This document shows positions 50,967 to 59,209 of a stretch of DNA of 64,000 nucleotides, piece by piece. How positions within the stretch are numbered: the first letter of the stretch is position 1; every line of letters starts with the position of its first letter. Under the pieces are notes generated by a model, which was not told where the DNA came from, ran no database searches, and saw only the letters and a list, made by a program, of their open reading frames with translations. Source of the stretch: Paraglaciecola mesophila (GTDB lineage: Bacteria; Pseudomonadota; Gammaproteobacteria; Enterobacterales; Alteromonadaceae); contig NZ_CP047656.1 of the NCBI RefSeq assembly GCF_009906955.1, forward strand, positions 4,277,001 to 4,341,000. The letters run 5' to 3'. The position numbers and the translations under genes were made by a program.

Positions 50967-52697
50967 TTATACAGGCGAGTAACTGTGACAGATTGAATAA
51001 GCTTGCTGTTTGATTTCATTCAGCTCTTGCTCCTTTATCTTTAATACCTTGCTTGCGCTCTGCCAATACTGCTGGCTTTGCACGCAGAGTGGCGATGTAT
51101 TGAAATACAACTCTCTAGCAATGATTAAGCTCAACCCAAGAAGTGCTGCTAATTTAACCGACACTTTGGGCTTGTTCTCATTTAAATAGTGCGCATCATG
51201 ATAGTGCTTTAAAGCGACAATTTCGTGACGGGGTTGTTGCCATGCTTCGGCCATTGATACTGAGTGAAGGCGAAGCTGTTCCGGCTTTACGCAGCGTATT
51301 AACGAGGCCATGTCATAGATATTCGTATCTCCCTTTCGCCACTGAGTCTGGATCTTTAGGTGGGTATGAATAAATAAGCCAACACTGGCAAAATAAGACA
51401 GCGTACAGGCTTGTTCGGGTACCCCTATATCCGCTGCTTTTGCTATGCAGCTAGCAATGTGCCCGCGCAGTTGTACGAAATTGATAAAAGCATGTTGTAG
51501 TGGAAAGTAATGTTGATTTAAACGGCTTAACAGAGCTTGCTGCATGATGATACTGCCGGAGCGTTCAAACCCATGCATCATCAACCCATGTTGTATGTCT
51601 TTCATGGGTAATTTTTGCCGACTACTTTGTGTCGCCGTTTGGCGCAAATGTTGGGCGAATGACGGTTCACGCGCAATTGCATTACTGAGTTTTTTGATGT
51701 CTTGAACCGGTTTGTTCAACTGACTTTGGATGGCAACTAGTGTCGCTGGTGGGCGATCCATTTTATAACTTGGTGTAAACGGAGAGAGGGGCTTTGATGT
51801 CGCGTCTTCTATATATTGGTGCCACGCATCTCCCCACCAAGCCCGCATTTTGCTCATGTGTTTAAGCGCTTGAGCAGGATAAACACGTTTAATGTGCTCT
51901 ATATCCACGGAAAAATATGTTGTATGCACACTGGGACGCTGGGCGGAGGTTTGCGGAAAACACAGAACGCTGCCCTCTAACACGCCTACTACGATAGCTA
52001 ATGAACCGTCTTCGAGCATGACAAATGTGCCTGGTGGCGCAGTGCCTGGGAAGGACATTAAGGGTTCAAGCAAGGCTGCAGAGTTGCCAGATGTATTTTG
52101 TACTATTTGGCTTAAGGCCGTTGGAAAGCTCAGAGGTGTTTTTGCATTTTGTCGATGTAAAAGCGCACTCAAACGGGTAGCTATGCCTAAAACCGTTACG
52201 TCTGCAGGCGTCTTCGACAAGTGCTTTAAGTGTTGTTTAAGGTCACTATCTAACCATTGAACTTGCCGGTACCCGCGAAGCCATACCGCTTGTTGATATT
52301 CAGTCAATATACGGCAAAACGCTTTATTTAAGTGACGTTTTAATGCTACGGATTCCGGTGCTGCTGTTTTGGTTTCGCGTGATACGTCAAAGGCAAATAG
52401 GCTAATGGCTGCGCACATTGATTGCAGTATCGTTGTTTCGTTGAACTTATTACGAATACCTATTAGTGCACTAAAAAGGCACGTACTAAATGCGATGTTA
52501 TACGTATGCGAAAGTGACGACTTATAAAGATGAATTTGTGCAAAAATGAGCTCGGGATGTTGCTTGATTGCGCTTAGTAGCTGGTTATTAAAATTTAAGG
52601 TTTGTTGCACAATATCATTGGGTAACGGGGTTTTGCGATATTGTGCAAGCAGCGTATGTAAACTCTGGTACTGCTGTTTAATCAAACTGTCAGGCAC
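50967..52697 (-). CDS. HDOD-domain protein
   Basis: The protein of about 576 residues has an all-helical N-terminal half (residues 1-200), a beta-rich middle near residue 230-260 (GTFVMLEDGSLAIVVGVLEG) and a C-terminal HDOD domain (PPATLVAIQSQLNKPVQDIK, then SNAIAREPSFAQHLRQTATQ). HDOD domains are degenerate HD phosphohydrolases used in signalling. The GTG at 52697 is preferred because it lies 14 bases after the DUF3192 stop with AAGG upstream; a TTG at 52751 would overlap that gene. Function is unknown. Confidence 0.7.
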   Translation of the reverse strand: MPDSLIKQQYQSLHTLLAQYRKTPLPNDIVQQTLNFNNQLLSAIKQHPELIFAQIHLYKSSLSHTYNIAFSTCLFSALIGIRNKFNETTILQSMCAAISLFAFDVSRETKTAAPESVALKRHLNKAFCRILTEYQQAVWLRGYRQVQWLDSDLKQHLKHLSKTPADVTVLGIATRLSALLHRQNAKTPLSFPTALSQIVQNTSGNSAALLEPLMSFPGTAPPGTFVMLEDGSLAIVVGVLEGSVLCFPQTSAQRPSVHTTYFSVDIEHIKRVYPAQALKHMSKMRAWWGDAWHQYIEDATSKPLSPFTPSYKMDRPPATLVAIQSQLNKPVQDIKKLSNAIAREPSFAQHLRQTATQSSRQKLPMKDIQHGLMMHGFERSGSIIMQQALLSRLNQHYFPLQHAFINFVQLRGHIASCIAKAADIGVPEQACTLSYFASVGLFIHTHLKIQTQWRKGDTNIYDMASLIRCVKPEQLRLHSVSMAEAWQQPRHEIVALKHYHDAHYLNENKPKVSVKLAALLGLSLIIARELYFNTSPLCVQSQQYWQSASKVLKIKEQELNEIKQQAYSICHSYSPV

Positions 52698-52711
52698 AGA
52701 GCGAGTTCGCC

Positions 52712-53086
52712 TTACAGAGATAAATAATCTTGATAGGCACTCTCGCCCCAACCGATCAATTCGTCATTTTGTAACAGCAGTGCAGTGCATTCATCTTGCG
52801 TGGTGATACCGTCCGATTTGACATGTTGGGTGCGAAAAAACATAACTTGGTATGTATCGTCGCCCGTTTTCTTGGCTTCACTGATGTCTGGGCCGCCGAG
52901 TAATGCTACTATTTGCTGCTTCGTTTGACCTAGTTCCAGCTTAGCCACTTGTACCTTGTTGTACTCTTCGCGATCTTTCCAGTCCATGTCTTGGGCGTTA
53001 TCAGGGTAAAACAGCAGTACAGCGGCGACGAATACGCCATATAGCGCAACCCCAATACCTATACGCGTCACTATTTTTTTATTCAT
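52712..53086 (-). CDS. DUF3192 protein, paralogue 1
   Basis: The 124-residue protein has one N-terminal membrane or signal segment (IVTRIGIGVALYGVFVAAVLLFY) and a DUF3192 domain: EEYNKVQVAKLELGQTKQQI, then VMFFRTQHVKSDGITTQDEC, and a closing LIGWGESAYQDY. There is no lipobox. It is clearly related to the lipoprotein at 56630-56992 in the same window. The SmpA/BamE-like shape of the domain is noted, but the function is unknown. It precedes the HDOD gene closely. Confidence 0.82.
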   Translation of the reverse strand: MNKKIVTRIGIGVALYGVFVAAVLLFYPDNAQDMDWKDREEYNKVQVAKLELGQTKQQIVALLGGPDISEAKKTGDDTYQVMFFRTQHVKSDGITTQDECTALLLQNDELIGWGESAYQDYLSL

Positions 53087-53172
53087 TTTTTGTGTTCTGT
53101 CAGTATAAATGTTGAAAATCTGAGCGAGATTTTATCTTACTGAATAAAAATACCACGCCCAGATTTATTTTT

Positions 53173-54528
53173 TTACATAATTTCGTAACAAGGCACGTAT
53201 TCACTGCCTGGTAGTTTCATTCTTTGTTGTACGACAAAAGACTGTAACAGCTCGTCCATTAACGCCATTAATTCTCGGTCACCATCGAGTTTAAACGGGC
53301 CTTGTTCACGAATTAATTTTACGCCTTCCGCTTTAACATTGCCTGCGACTATGCCAGAAAAAGCTTTGCGCAGATTCGCAGCTAGCTCAGCTTTAGGTTG
53401 ATCAAAGTGCAAATTTAATCCACTCATACTGGCGTGAGTGGGAACAAACGGCACTTGAAATTCCTGCTCAATTTTGAGCGACCAGTTAAAATCAAAAGAG
53501 TCACCTTTAGCTTTACGATAGGCTCGCACGTCGGCACGTTTTTCATTAATGGTTTGGGCCACGCGAGTTGGGTCATCCACAATAATTTCATAAAGTGATT
53601 GCGCTTCTTTGCCTAACGTTGCGCCAATAAATCTATCGATTGCATCAAAATAACCTTCACACACTTTGGGGCCGGTTAGAATAATGGGGAGCACTTGCTC
53701 TTTATTTTGCTCGTTTAACATTAGCCCTAACAAATACAGCAGTTCTTCAGCAGTGCCAGCGCCACCAGGAAACACAATAATAGCATGAGACATACGCACA
53801 AATGCTTCTAAGCGCTTTTCAATGTCTGGCATGATAACCAGTTCATTTACAATGGCATTGGGTGGCTCAGCTGCAATAATGCTTGGTTCGGTGACGCCTA
53901 GGTAGCGTCCATTGCGGTAGCGCTGTTTAGCGTGACCTATGGTCGCACCTTTCATTGGGCCTTTCATCGCGCCGGGCCCACAGCCTGTGCATATATTCAG
54001 TTCACGCAGACCAAGTTGGTAGCCTACTTCTTTGGTGTATTGGTACTCAGTTTCGCCAATTGAGTGACCACCCCAACAGACCACTAAGTTAAGCTCGGCA
54101 GTGTTTTTGATGGTCTGCGCGTTGCGCATCATGTCAAAGACTTTGTGAGTGATATAAGCCGACTCAGACACGCCTGGAAATTCAGCACCGTTGAAGCTTT
54201 CGCCCATGTGAAGCAGGTCACGCAGAACCGAAAATAGGTGTTCATGAACACCTTTGATTAATTTATCGTCGACAAACGCAATAGCAGGGGGATTCACTAA
54301 CTCAATTTTTACGCCCCGTTCGCGACTAATTAGTTTGATGTCAAACTGTTCATTTTCATCAAATAAGTTCTCGCAATTGTCTGTCTCAGCGCCGCTGTTT
54401 AATACGGCTAAGCAACAACTACGAAATAAATAATACAACTGGCTATCAGCAGATTGATTAAGTTTATCAACTTCTAATTTAGATAACTGACTCATCGCCC
54501 CAAGGGGATTTAACTGAATACTTTTCAT
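53173..54528 (-). CDS. ppnN: Nucleotide 5'-monophosphate nucleosidase PpnN (YgdH)
   Basis: PpnN splits nucleoside monophosphates into base and ribose-5-phosphate; in E. coli it is activated by (p)ppGpp. The 451-residue protein has the YgdH N-terminal domain, the LOG/Rossmann core with GGHSIGETEYQYTKEVGYQL near residue 155, CTGCGPGAMKGPMKGA near 180 and the LOG motif VFPGGAGTAEELLYLLGL near 255, then the C-terminal domain. All lengths are normal. Confidence 0.95.
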   Translation of the reverse strand: MKSIQLNPLGAMSQLSKLEVDKLNQSADSQLYYLFRSCCLAVLNSGAETDNCENLFDENEQFDIKLISRERGVKIELVNPPAIAFVDDKLIKGVHEHLFSVLRDLLHMGESFNGAEFPGVSESAYITHKVFDMMRNAQTIKNTAELNLVVCWGGHSIGETEYQYTKEVGYQLGLRELNICTGCGPGAMKGPMKGATIGHAKQRYRNGRYLGVTEPSIIAAEPPNAIVNELVIMPDIEKRLEAFVRMSHAIIVFPGGAGTAEELLYLLGLMLNEQNKEQVLPIILTGPKVCEGYFDAIDRFIGATLGKEAQSLYEIIVDDPTRVAQTINEKRADVRAYRKAKGDSFDFNWSLKIEQEFQVPFVPTHASMSGLNLHFDQPKAELAANLRKAFSGIVAGNVKAEGVKLIREQGPFKLDGDRELMALMDELLQSFVVQQRMKLPGSEYVPCYEIM

Positions 54529-54600
54529 TGAATTCCTTAAATGAAAACAGCCTTGATATGCAACCAGAGTAAAAGAACGCTACATATCTCAGTGCGTGTT

Positions 54601-55440
54601 TTATTGGCGAGCTAAACGTAGCTCAGGGTAAATAGTTTCAAAGTTACTTCTAAATGGATTGATATCCAATCCACCACGTCGGGTATAACGGGCATAGACA
54701 CTCAGTTTCTGTGGCTTACAGAATTTCATGATGTCACTAAAAATACGCTCAACGCACTGTTCGTGAAACTCGTTGTGCTGACGAAACGATATTAAATAAC
54801 GCAATATGCTTTCATGGTCAATTTTTCGGCCGTGATAGCGAATTAACACACTGCCCCAATCTGGTTGATTAGTAATCAAGCAGTTTGATTTTAGTAAATG
54901 ACTGCAAAGCGTTTCTTGCACTTCACTTTCTTCAACCCGCAGGACTGACGGCTCTAGTTCATAGTTATCAATAGAAATGTCTAAATCGTCAATACATTGG
55001 GCTTCGAGTGTTCCAAGGTGTAAGCCAGGAAACGCCTCGCGTGCATAAAGTTGAACATTCACCGGTAAACCTGCACACGCAGATAGATCTTCGCTAATCA
55101 TTTTTTGCACGTGACCAATGGATTCGACTTTGCTTTGATTAAAACTATTTAGATACAACTTAAATGATTTTGACTCGATTAAATTGACTGACTCGCAGGG
55201 CACTTCGCAACGTAAAATGGCGACTTGTGGTTTACCTTTTAAATTGAGCCAAGACAATTCATAGCCATTCCAGCGATCGACACCTTTAAAAGGCAAGGTA
55301 TCACCTAAATTAAGCTCATCACGATTCAAACTGCGTGGTACGCCTTGTAATAAATCGGGGCTGTAATGCTCTTTGTATTGGGTGGTTTTACCTAATGTTA
55401 AGGAGCTTAGAATATCAGAAGGACGTGTTTTATCTTGCAT
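54601..55440 (-). CDS. queF: NADPH-dependent preQ0 reductase QueF (long, YqcD type)
   Basis: QueF reduces 7-cyano-7-deazaguanine to the aminomethyl form in queuosine synthesis. The 279-residue protein is the long bimodular type: the QueF NADPH motif ESKSFKLYLNSFNQSK lies near residue 89, and the catalytic Cys is in LLKSNCLITNQPDWGS near 188. The substrate region FHEQCVERIF follows near 225. It is divergent from syd, as in E. coli. Confidence 0.96.
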   Translation of the reverse strand: MQDKTRPSDILSSLTLGKTTQYKEHYSPDLLQGVPRSLNRDELNLGDTLPFKGVDRWNGYELSWLNLKGKPQVAILRCEVPCESVNLIESKSFKLYLNSFNQSKVESIGHVQKMISEDLSACAGLPVNVQLYAREAFPGLHLGTLEAQCIDDLDISIDNYELEPSVLRVEESEVQETLCSHLLKSNCLITNQPDWGSVLIRYHGRKIDHESILRYLISFRQHNEFHEQCVERIFSDIMKFCKPQKLSVYARYTRRGGLDINPFRSNFETIYPELRLARQ

Positions 55441-55566
55441 TGTAAGAGCCTCAATGTGAATAAAAAATAGAGATAGAATACATTAGGTGAAGAAGCATTT
55501 TATCAGAAGATGCGCCCAAATTAATGCTACATTACTCGCCATTTAATACTTACTAAGAGGAATCGT

Positions 55567-56127
55567 ATGAGTTCAATGGTAAATCAAGCGCTAGACGATT
55601 TTATGGCGCGTTTTGCGGCCTTTTCCAAAGAGCATTGTGAGCTGACTTCTATTGAGTTTGACCCTGACTGGCCTTCTGCGTGTTATCAAGCAACCTCAAA
55701 TAGTCAAAGTGGGGAGCTTGTATCGTGGCAGCCGATAGTGCGAGAACACGTCGCCAATTTTGAGGGGCTCAATGATGCCTTAGAAATTGAGTTGCACCCT
55801 GATATTGTTCATTTTTATTCTCGCTATTGGAGCGATAATATAGTGGCGGAACATCCGAGCGGTAAATTGCAAATACTACAAGCGTGGAACGCAGAGGATT
55901 TTGACCGTCTTCAGCAGAATATTGTCGGGCATATTTTGATGAAAAGGCGCTTGCGCCAACCAGAAACGGTATTTATCGCATTAACAGATGAAGAAGACTT
56001 TATTCTTAGCGTAGAAAATCAAACAGGCGCTGTGATGTTAGAACAAGTCGGCTTGCAGCCGAAAGAGCAGATTTCTGCTGATCTGGCAACGTTTTTGGCT
56101 GAAATTGAACCTGCTCTAGCTGATTAA
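55567..56127 (+). CDS. syd: SecY-interacting protein Syd
   Basis: Syd binds SecY at the inner membrane and checks SecYEG assembly. The 186-residue protein has the usual length. Family stretches are DPDWPSACYQ near residue 38, HPDIVHFYSRYWSDNI near 78 and ETVFIALTDEEDFILSVENQTG near 138. GAGGAA precedes the ATG. The gene is divergent from queF, a conserved arrangement. Confidence 0.94.
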   Translation: MSSMVNQALDDFMARFAAFSKEHCELTSIEFDPDWPSACYQATSNSQSGELVSWQPIVREHVANFEGLNDALEIELHPDIVHFYSRYWSDNIVAEHPSGKLQILQAWNAEDFDRLQQNIVGHILMKRRLRQPETVFIALTDEEDFILSVENQTGAVMLEQVGLQPKEQISADLATFLAEIEPALAD

Positions 56128-56131
56128 CAAA

Positions 56132-56422
56132 TTACTCAGGCGGCGTTAAGCGCGCTAGACGCTGAGTTAGTTCGAGCATCTGTTTTTCTAAAGAGGCAAC
56201 TCTGGCCTCTAATGTAGCGGGTGCTTCGTCAGATTTTTCTGTCAGGTTCAATGGCTCAATGACTTGGTCGGGCTGAGCTTGCCAGCTTTGAATACCCTTA
56301 ATCGCCTCTGGAATAGAAAGTTTTCCCCCAGCACGACTTCTGACTAACCCTACGCTGGGTTTTTTACCTTCTTTTGATAATGTTTGGCACAGCGCAATAA
56401 CTTCAGATAATCGGTTTGTCAT
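56132..56422 (-). CDS. Small coiled-coil protein of unknown function
   Basis: The 96-residue protein has an N-terminal helical part (LSEVIALCQTLSKEGKKPSV followed by GLVRSRAGGKLSIPEAIKGI) that reads like a small DNA-binding helix-turn-helix, as in KfrA-type N-termini. A C-terminal coiled coil follows (LEARVASLEKQMLELTQRLA). The gene is convergent with syd, five bases apart. I cannot name its family firmly; a DNA-binding role is only a possibility. Confidence 0.65.
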   Translation of the reverse strand: MTNRLSEVIALCQTLSKEGKKPSVGLVRSRAGGKLSIPEAIKGIQSWQAQPDQVIEPLNLTEKSDEAPATLEARVASLEKQMLELTQRLARLTPPE

Positions 56423-56629
56423 AGTTTGGTCAATTCAGCGAAAATATAGTGATAACGACTATTAAACATCAGGATGTTATTATTGTAAATAAAGAATAGT
56501 CTTTAAAATCAATTGGATATATTTTTGGCTTTAATTTTGTATATGTCTATGCAAATGAATACTACATGTACTTATTTCAGCGTAATTTAAAAATATACAA
56601 TTAAAAATGTACAAAAACAGGAGTTTACT

Positions 56630-56992
56630 ATGAAGTCACTTATTCTCGCGGGATCCTTGGGATTATCTTTATTGTTATCTGGGTGTGTTATTTCCGTTGA
56701 TGGTCACGATGGCTATCAGTCTGATTGGCAAAAACAGGAAAAGCATAATCGTAAAGAAGTTGCTCGATTACAGCCGAATTTAACCACAGGTGAAGTCATG
56801 GACCGCATGGGCGTAGCGGATTTCAGTGAATTCGTTAAGAAAGGTGATGATCAGTACCACGTTTTATATTATCGAACCCAGCGCGTGGACGACGATGGCG
56901 TAACGACGAAAGATGAATGCACACCGTTAGTATTAAAAAATGATCAACTCGTAGGATGGGGGAACTCTGCACTTGCTATGTTGAGTCAGTAG
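56630..56992 (+). CDS. DUF3192 lipoprotein, paralogue 2
   Basis: The 120-residue protein has a lipoprotein signal with lipobox LLSGC (Cys 19) and a DUF3192 domain: EKHNRKEVARLQPNLTTGEV, LYYRTQRVDDDGVTTKDECT and LVGWGNSALAML. It is a paralogue of the protein at 52712-53086, which keeps a membrane segment but no lipobox. AGGAG precedes the ATG. Function is unknown; envelope location follows from the lipobox. Confidence 0.85.
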   Translation: MKSLILAGSLGLSLLLSGCVISVDGHDGYQSDWQKQEKHNRKEVARLQPNLTTGEVMDRMGVADFSEFVKKGDDQYHVLYYRTQRVDDDGVTTKDECTPLVLKNDQLVGWGNSALAMLSQ

Positions 56993-57054
56993 TTGCGCGT
57001 TAATCGCAATACATCATGCAGATTAGTGCATGGTGTATTGCAGTATTGGTATTC

Positions 57055-57285
57055 TTAGCGTATCCGCGTATTTAACTGGTCGATTAACTCGGCCCACTCT
57101 GCATCTTCTAACAATGCATTTCGAATAAATTGAGCTTGTGCCTTCGACCAAAACTCAGCGTCTTCTATGTGTACTCCCTGACGCAACCCCTTGTGCGTTT
57201 CAATGAAAGCTTCAACATCACTTTCTTGACCACTTAATCCCAATTGTTCGAAGAGGTCACCCATAGTTGTGTGATAATTTTCCAT
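57055..57285 (-). CDS. DUF2789 small protein
   Basis: The 76-residue protein matches the DUF2789 pattern: TMGDLFEQLGLSG at the start, a middle FIETHKGLRQGVHIEDAEFW and a C-terminal helix ALLEDAEWAELIDQLN. AGGAG lies before the ATG. These helical proteins have no known role. It is divergent from the GNAT gene. Confidence 0.82.
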   Translation of the reverse strand: MENYHTTMGDLFEQLGLSGQESDVEAFIETHKGLRQGVHIEDAEFWSKAQAQFIRNALLEDAEWAELIDQLNTRIR

Positions 57286-57398
57286 TGAATACTCCTGCTA
57301 TTTTAATGGTTTATGATTGACTTAATTGTCGTTTTACAAAATATTAACATGTATTATGGAAATGTAATGTGAATTAAAACCTCCTAGGAGAGATCAGC

Positions 57399-58043
57399 AT
57401 GCCATTATCTCAAGCCGTTGTCGCCCCTGATATGGATAACATCAAAGCAATCTATTTAGCCGCGGAAGATTTAAAAATCGCTGCATCTATTTTGTACCAG
57501 GCATACCACGATGACCCTTTGTTTATGGATATCTTTCAGGTTAACAAAGAGGGGTACGAATCGCGTTTACGCTCAGCCATTCGTGAAGAGTTGAATGCAT
57601 TTTGGCAGGCTCGACAGCCTATGATCGGCCTGTTCGATGATACCCGTCTTTTGGCCGTGGCATGCTTAATAGGCCCGGATGCCGAATTTGGCCCAAGTCG
57701 CTTTTGGCATTGGCGACTCAAAATGCTGCTCACTGCTGGCTACTTTGGTACCAAGCAAATGGTGGATAAAGAACAAAAGGTGCGTGAACACATTCCGGCC
57801 CAGCGTTACCATATGTTGTCATTTATAGGCGTGCACCCTGACTATCAACATTGCGGCTTAGGCCACGTGTTAATGAGTGCCATTGACGGCGTGATGAAAG
57901 AAGACTCCAGCAGCGAGGGAATAGGGGTTTATGTGACGTTACCAAAATGTTTGTCCTTTTTTGAAGATGGGCAATATAAAATGCTCGAAGCATTAGAGAC
58001 AGGGCATATCACTGGTCATTTAATGTTTTGTGAGCGTCAATAA
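57399..58043 (+). CDS. GNAT-family N-acetyltransferase
   Basis: The 214-residue protein has a GNAT fold. The acetyl-CoA motif A is seen in MLSFIGVHPDYQHCGLGHVL near residues 139-158 (Q-x-x-G-x-G), followed by a helix and a final beta strand region ending GHLMFCER. The N-terminal half (AASILYQAYHDDPLFMDIF) is typical for GNATs of unknown substrate. AGGAGA precedes the ATG. The target is unknown. Confidence 0.82.
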   Translation: MPLSQAVVAPDMDNIKAIYLAAEDLKIAASILYQAYHDDPLFMDIFQVNKEGYESRLRSAIREELNAFWQARQPMIGLFDDTRLLAVACLIGPDAEFGPSRFWHWRLKMLLTAGYFGTKQMVDKEQKVREHIPAQRYHMLSFIGVHPDYQHCGLGHVLMSAIDGVMKEDSSSEGIGVYVTLPKCLSFFEDGQYKMLEALETGHITGHLMFCERQ

Positions 58044-58155
58044 TTGTCAGTTTAATTACTTTTCTTTACATATTAATTTGCCTTTTACGGAACTTTAAAA
58101 AAAGAAGGCAAAATTTATTCTCCTTTCTTAAATTTTGGTCTACGCAATTGACCTG

Positions 58156-58185
58156 CACCTTTGTAAGAGATTTCGTACAAAGGTG
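58156..58185 (+). promoter_or_regulatory. GacA/UvrY-type upstream activating sequence of csrB
   Basis: CACCTTTGTA and TACAAAGGTG are perfect 10-bp inverted arms with a 10-bp spacer. Inside, TGTAAG-N6-CGTACA matches the GacA/UvrY consensus TGTAAG-N6-CTTACA with one mismatch. It sits about 165-190 bp upstream of the predicted csrB start, the position known for csr/rsm RNA genes. Confidence 0.78.
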
Positions 58186-58287
58186 TAGGACAAAGGCATT
58201 TTATTCCTATGCTGATCGCTGTTAGTTTTAAGCAAGTAGCTGATACTTATATGAATTATTCATTTTATTAGACTTTTGGTTAATAAC

Positions 58288-58307
58288 TGTCACGCAATTG
58301 TCACGCA
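58288..58307 (+). repeat. 9-bp direct repeat before the csrB promoter
   Basis: TGTCACGCA occurs at 58288-58296 and 58299-58307, an 11-bp step, so both copies face the same side of the helix. They lie about 40-60 bp before the predicted start, a usual place for an activator. Confidence 0.7.
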
Positions 58308-58335
58308 GGCATGTCGAAAATGTTTTTGATTGTTA

Positions 58336-58341
58336 TATAGT
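58336..58341 (+). promoter_or_regulatory. Predicted -10 box of csrB
   Basis: TATAGT is a good -10 hexamer. The expected -35 position (near 58313-58318, GTCGAA) is poor, which fits an activator-dependent promoter served by the upstream inverted repeat. The RNA should start near 58347. Confidence 0.6.
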
Positions 58342-58346
58342 TTGTC

Positions 58347-58845
58347 CTGTCACAAGGAAACACGACGAGTCAGGAAGACACAAGGATGACCTAGGACAGG
58401 CTCAGGAGAGCAGCACAGTTTAATGGATAAACTGTACATGGATAAGTAGGAAAGCTCGGTATGAGCAACCCATTTGGAAATGGGAACAAGGAAAAGGACA
58501 CACTCAGGACGAGTGCCCATTTAGGATGAATGGTAAAGGGATAACAAGGATACTTCAGGATGAAGTCGCGCATCGGCGTTAAGGAAAAGGACACACTCAG
58601 GAAGAGTTGCTTATACGGAAATAAGCGCATTGGATGCAATAAGGATAGCTGTTAGGACAACAGCACTCACCTAGGAAGGTGATAAAGGGAAAGGGATACA
58701 CTTGGGATAAGTGCCGCATTCAGGATGAGTGACAGAAGGACAAGACAAGGACTGTGTAAGTTAGATGTTGTGAAGGAGCGCACAGAGGGACCTTCAATTT
58801 TTATGTAAAGGCGTGGCTTGAAGAAATTCAGGCCGCGCCTTTGCA
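58347..58845 (+). ncRNA. csrB: CsrB-family regulatory RNA
   Basis: About 32 GGA motifs lie within roughly 450 bases, many shown in loops of small perfect hairpins: CACTC-AGGAC-GAGTG (58501-58515), CCATT-TAGGATG-AATGG (58517-58533), ACTTC-AGGAT-GAAGT (58552-58566), GCTGTT-AGGAC-AACAGC (58648-58664) and CACC-TAGGAA-GGTG (58668-58681). Others read CCCATT-TGG-AAATGGG and CATTCAGGATGAGTG. This is the CsrA-sequestering design of CsrB. No protein-coding frame is credible. The syd / yqcC-truC-yqcA neighbourhood matches the E. coli csrB site. Ends are predicted: the start from the -10 box, the end from the final hairpin. It is longer than E. coli CsrB (about 370 bases). Confidence 0.93.
58807..58842 (+). 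terminator. Terminal hairpin of csrB
   Basis: AAAGGCGTGGCTTGAA pairs along 16 positions (with G-U pairs) with TTCAGGCCGCGCCTTT around a GAAA tetraloop. The following T run is short. A weaker candidate end, GAAGG...CCTTC followed by AATTTTT, lies at about 58773-58802. Confidence 0.8.
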
Positions 58846-58903
58846 GTTTCTGGACGCAATAAAAAGTCGTTGTCTAAAGCAGCTTCTTCTCGCTTGACAA
58901 AAA

Positions 58904-59209
58904 CTAATCTACTCGATAAGCAGGGGTATCAACTTTGAGTATATGCTTACCTGCCATCGTTAATGTGCCTTGGTAGCTGTTCTCACCATTGCCAGAAAAC
59001 TCAAACACAAAACAACTCTGCCAATCTAGTTTTCCTCTATAGCTACCGAGCCGCGTTTTATGTCGCGCATTACTAATTAGCTGCAAGCCATGCTGGTCAC
59101 AGTATTGTGCCAAGTGCTGGTTGGCTTTTTCAGTAATCGCGCGCATACGCCAAAACTGCAAAACCACTAACAAAATGACTAAGAACAGGGTTAAATCAAA
59201 TAAATTCAT
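58904..59209 (-). CDS. DUF3301 protein
   Basis: The 101-residue protein has one N-terminal membrane helix (LTLFLVILLVVLQFWRM) and a DUF3301 domain with the pattern ANQHLAQYCDQHGLQLIS followed by a beta-rich end (SCFVFEFSGNGENSYQGTLT). Its start overlaps the DUF3549 stop by four bases. The pair is common in marine gammaproteobacteria; function is unknown. Confidence 0.82.
   Translation of the reverse strand: MNLFDLTLFLVILLVVLQFWRMRAITEKANQHLAQYCDQHGLQLISNARHKTRLGSYRGKLDWQSCFVFEFSGNGENSYQGTLTMAGKHILKVDTPAYRVD

Noticed and set aside
58391..58639. 82-residue minus-strand open frame inside the csrB region
   Set aside because: It is a shadow of the GGA-repeat RNA on the opposite strand; the repetitive Phe/Pro/Leu product has no protein-like features.
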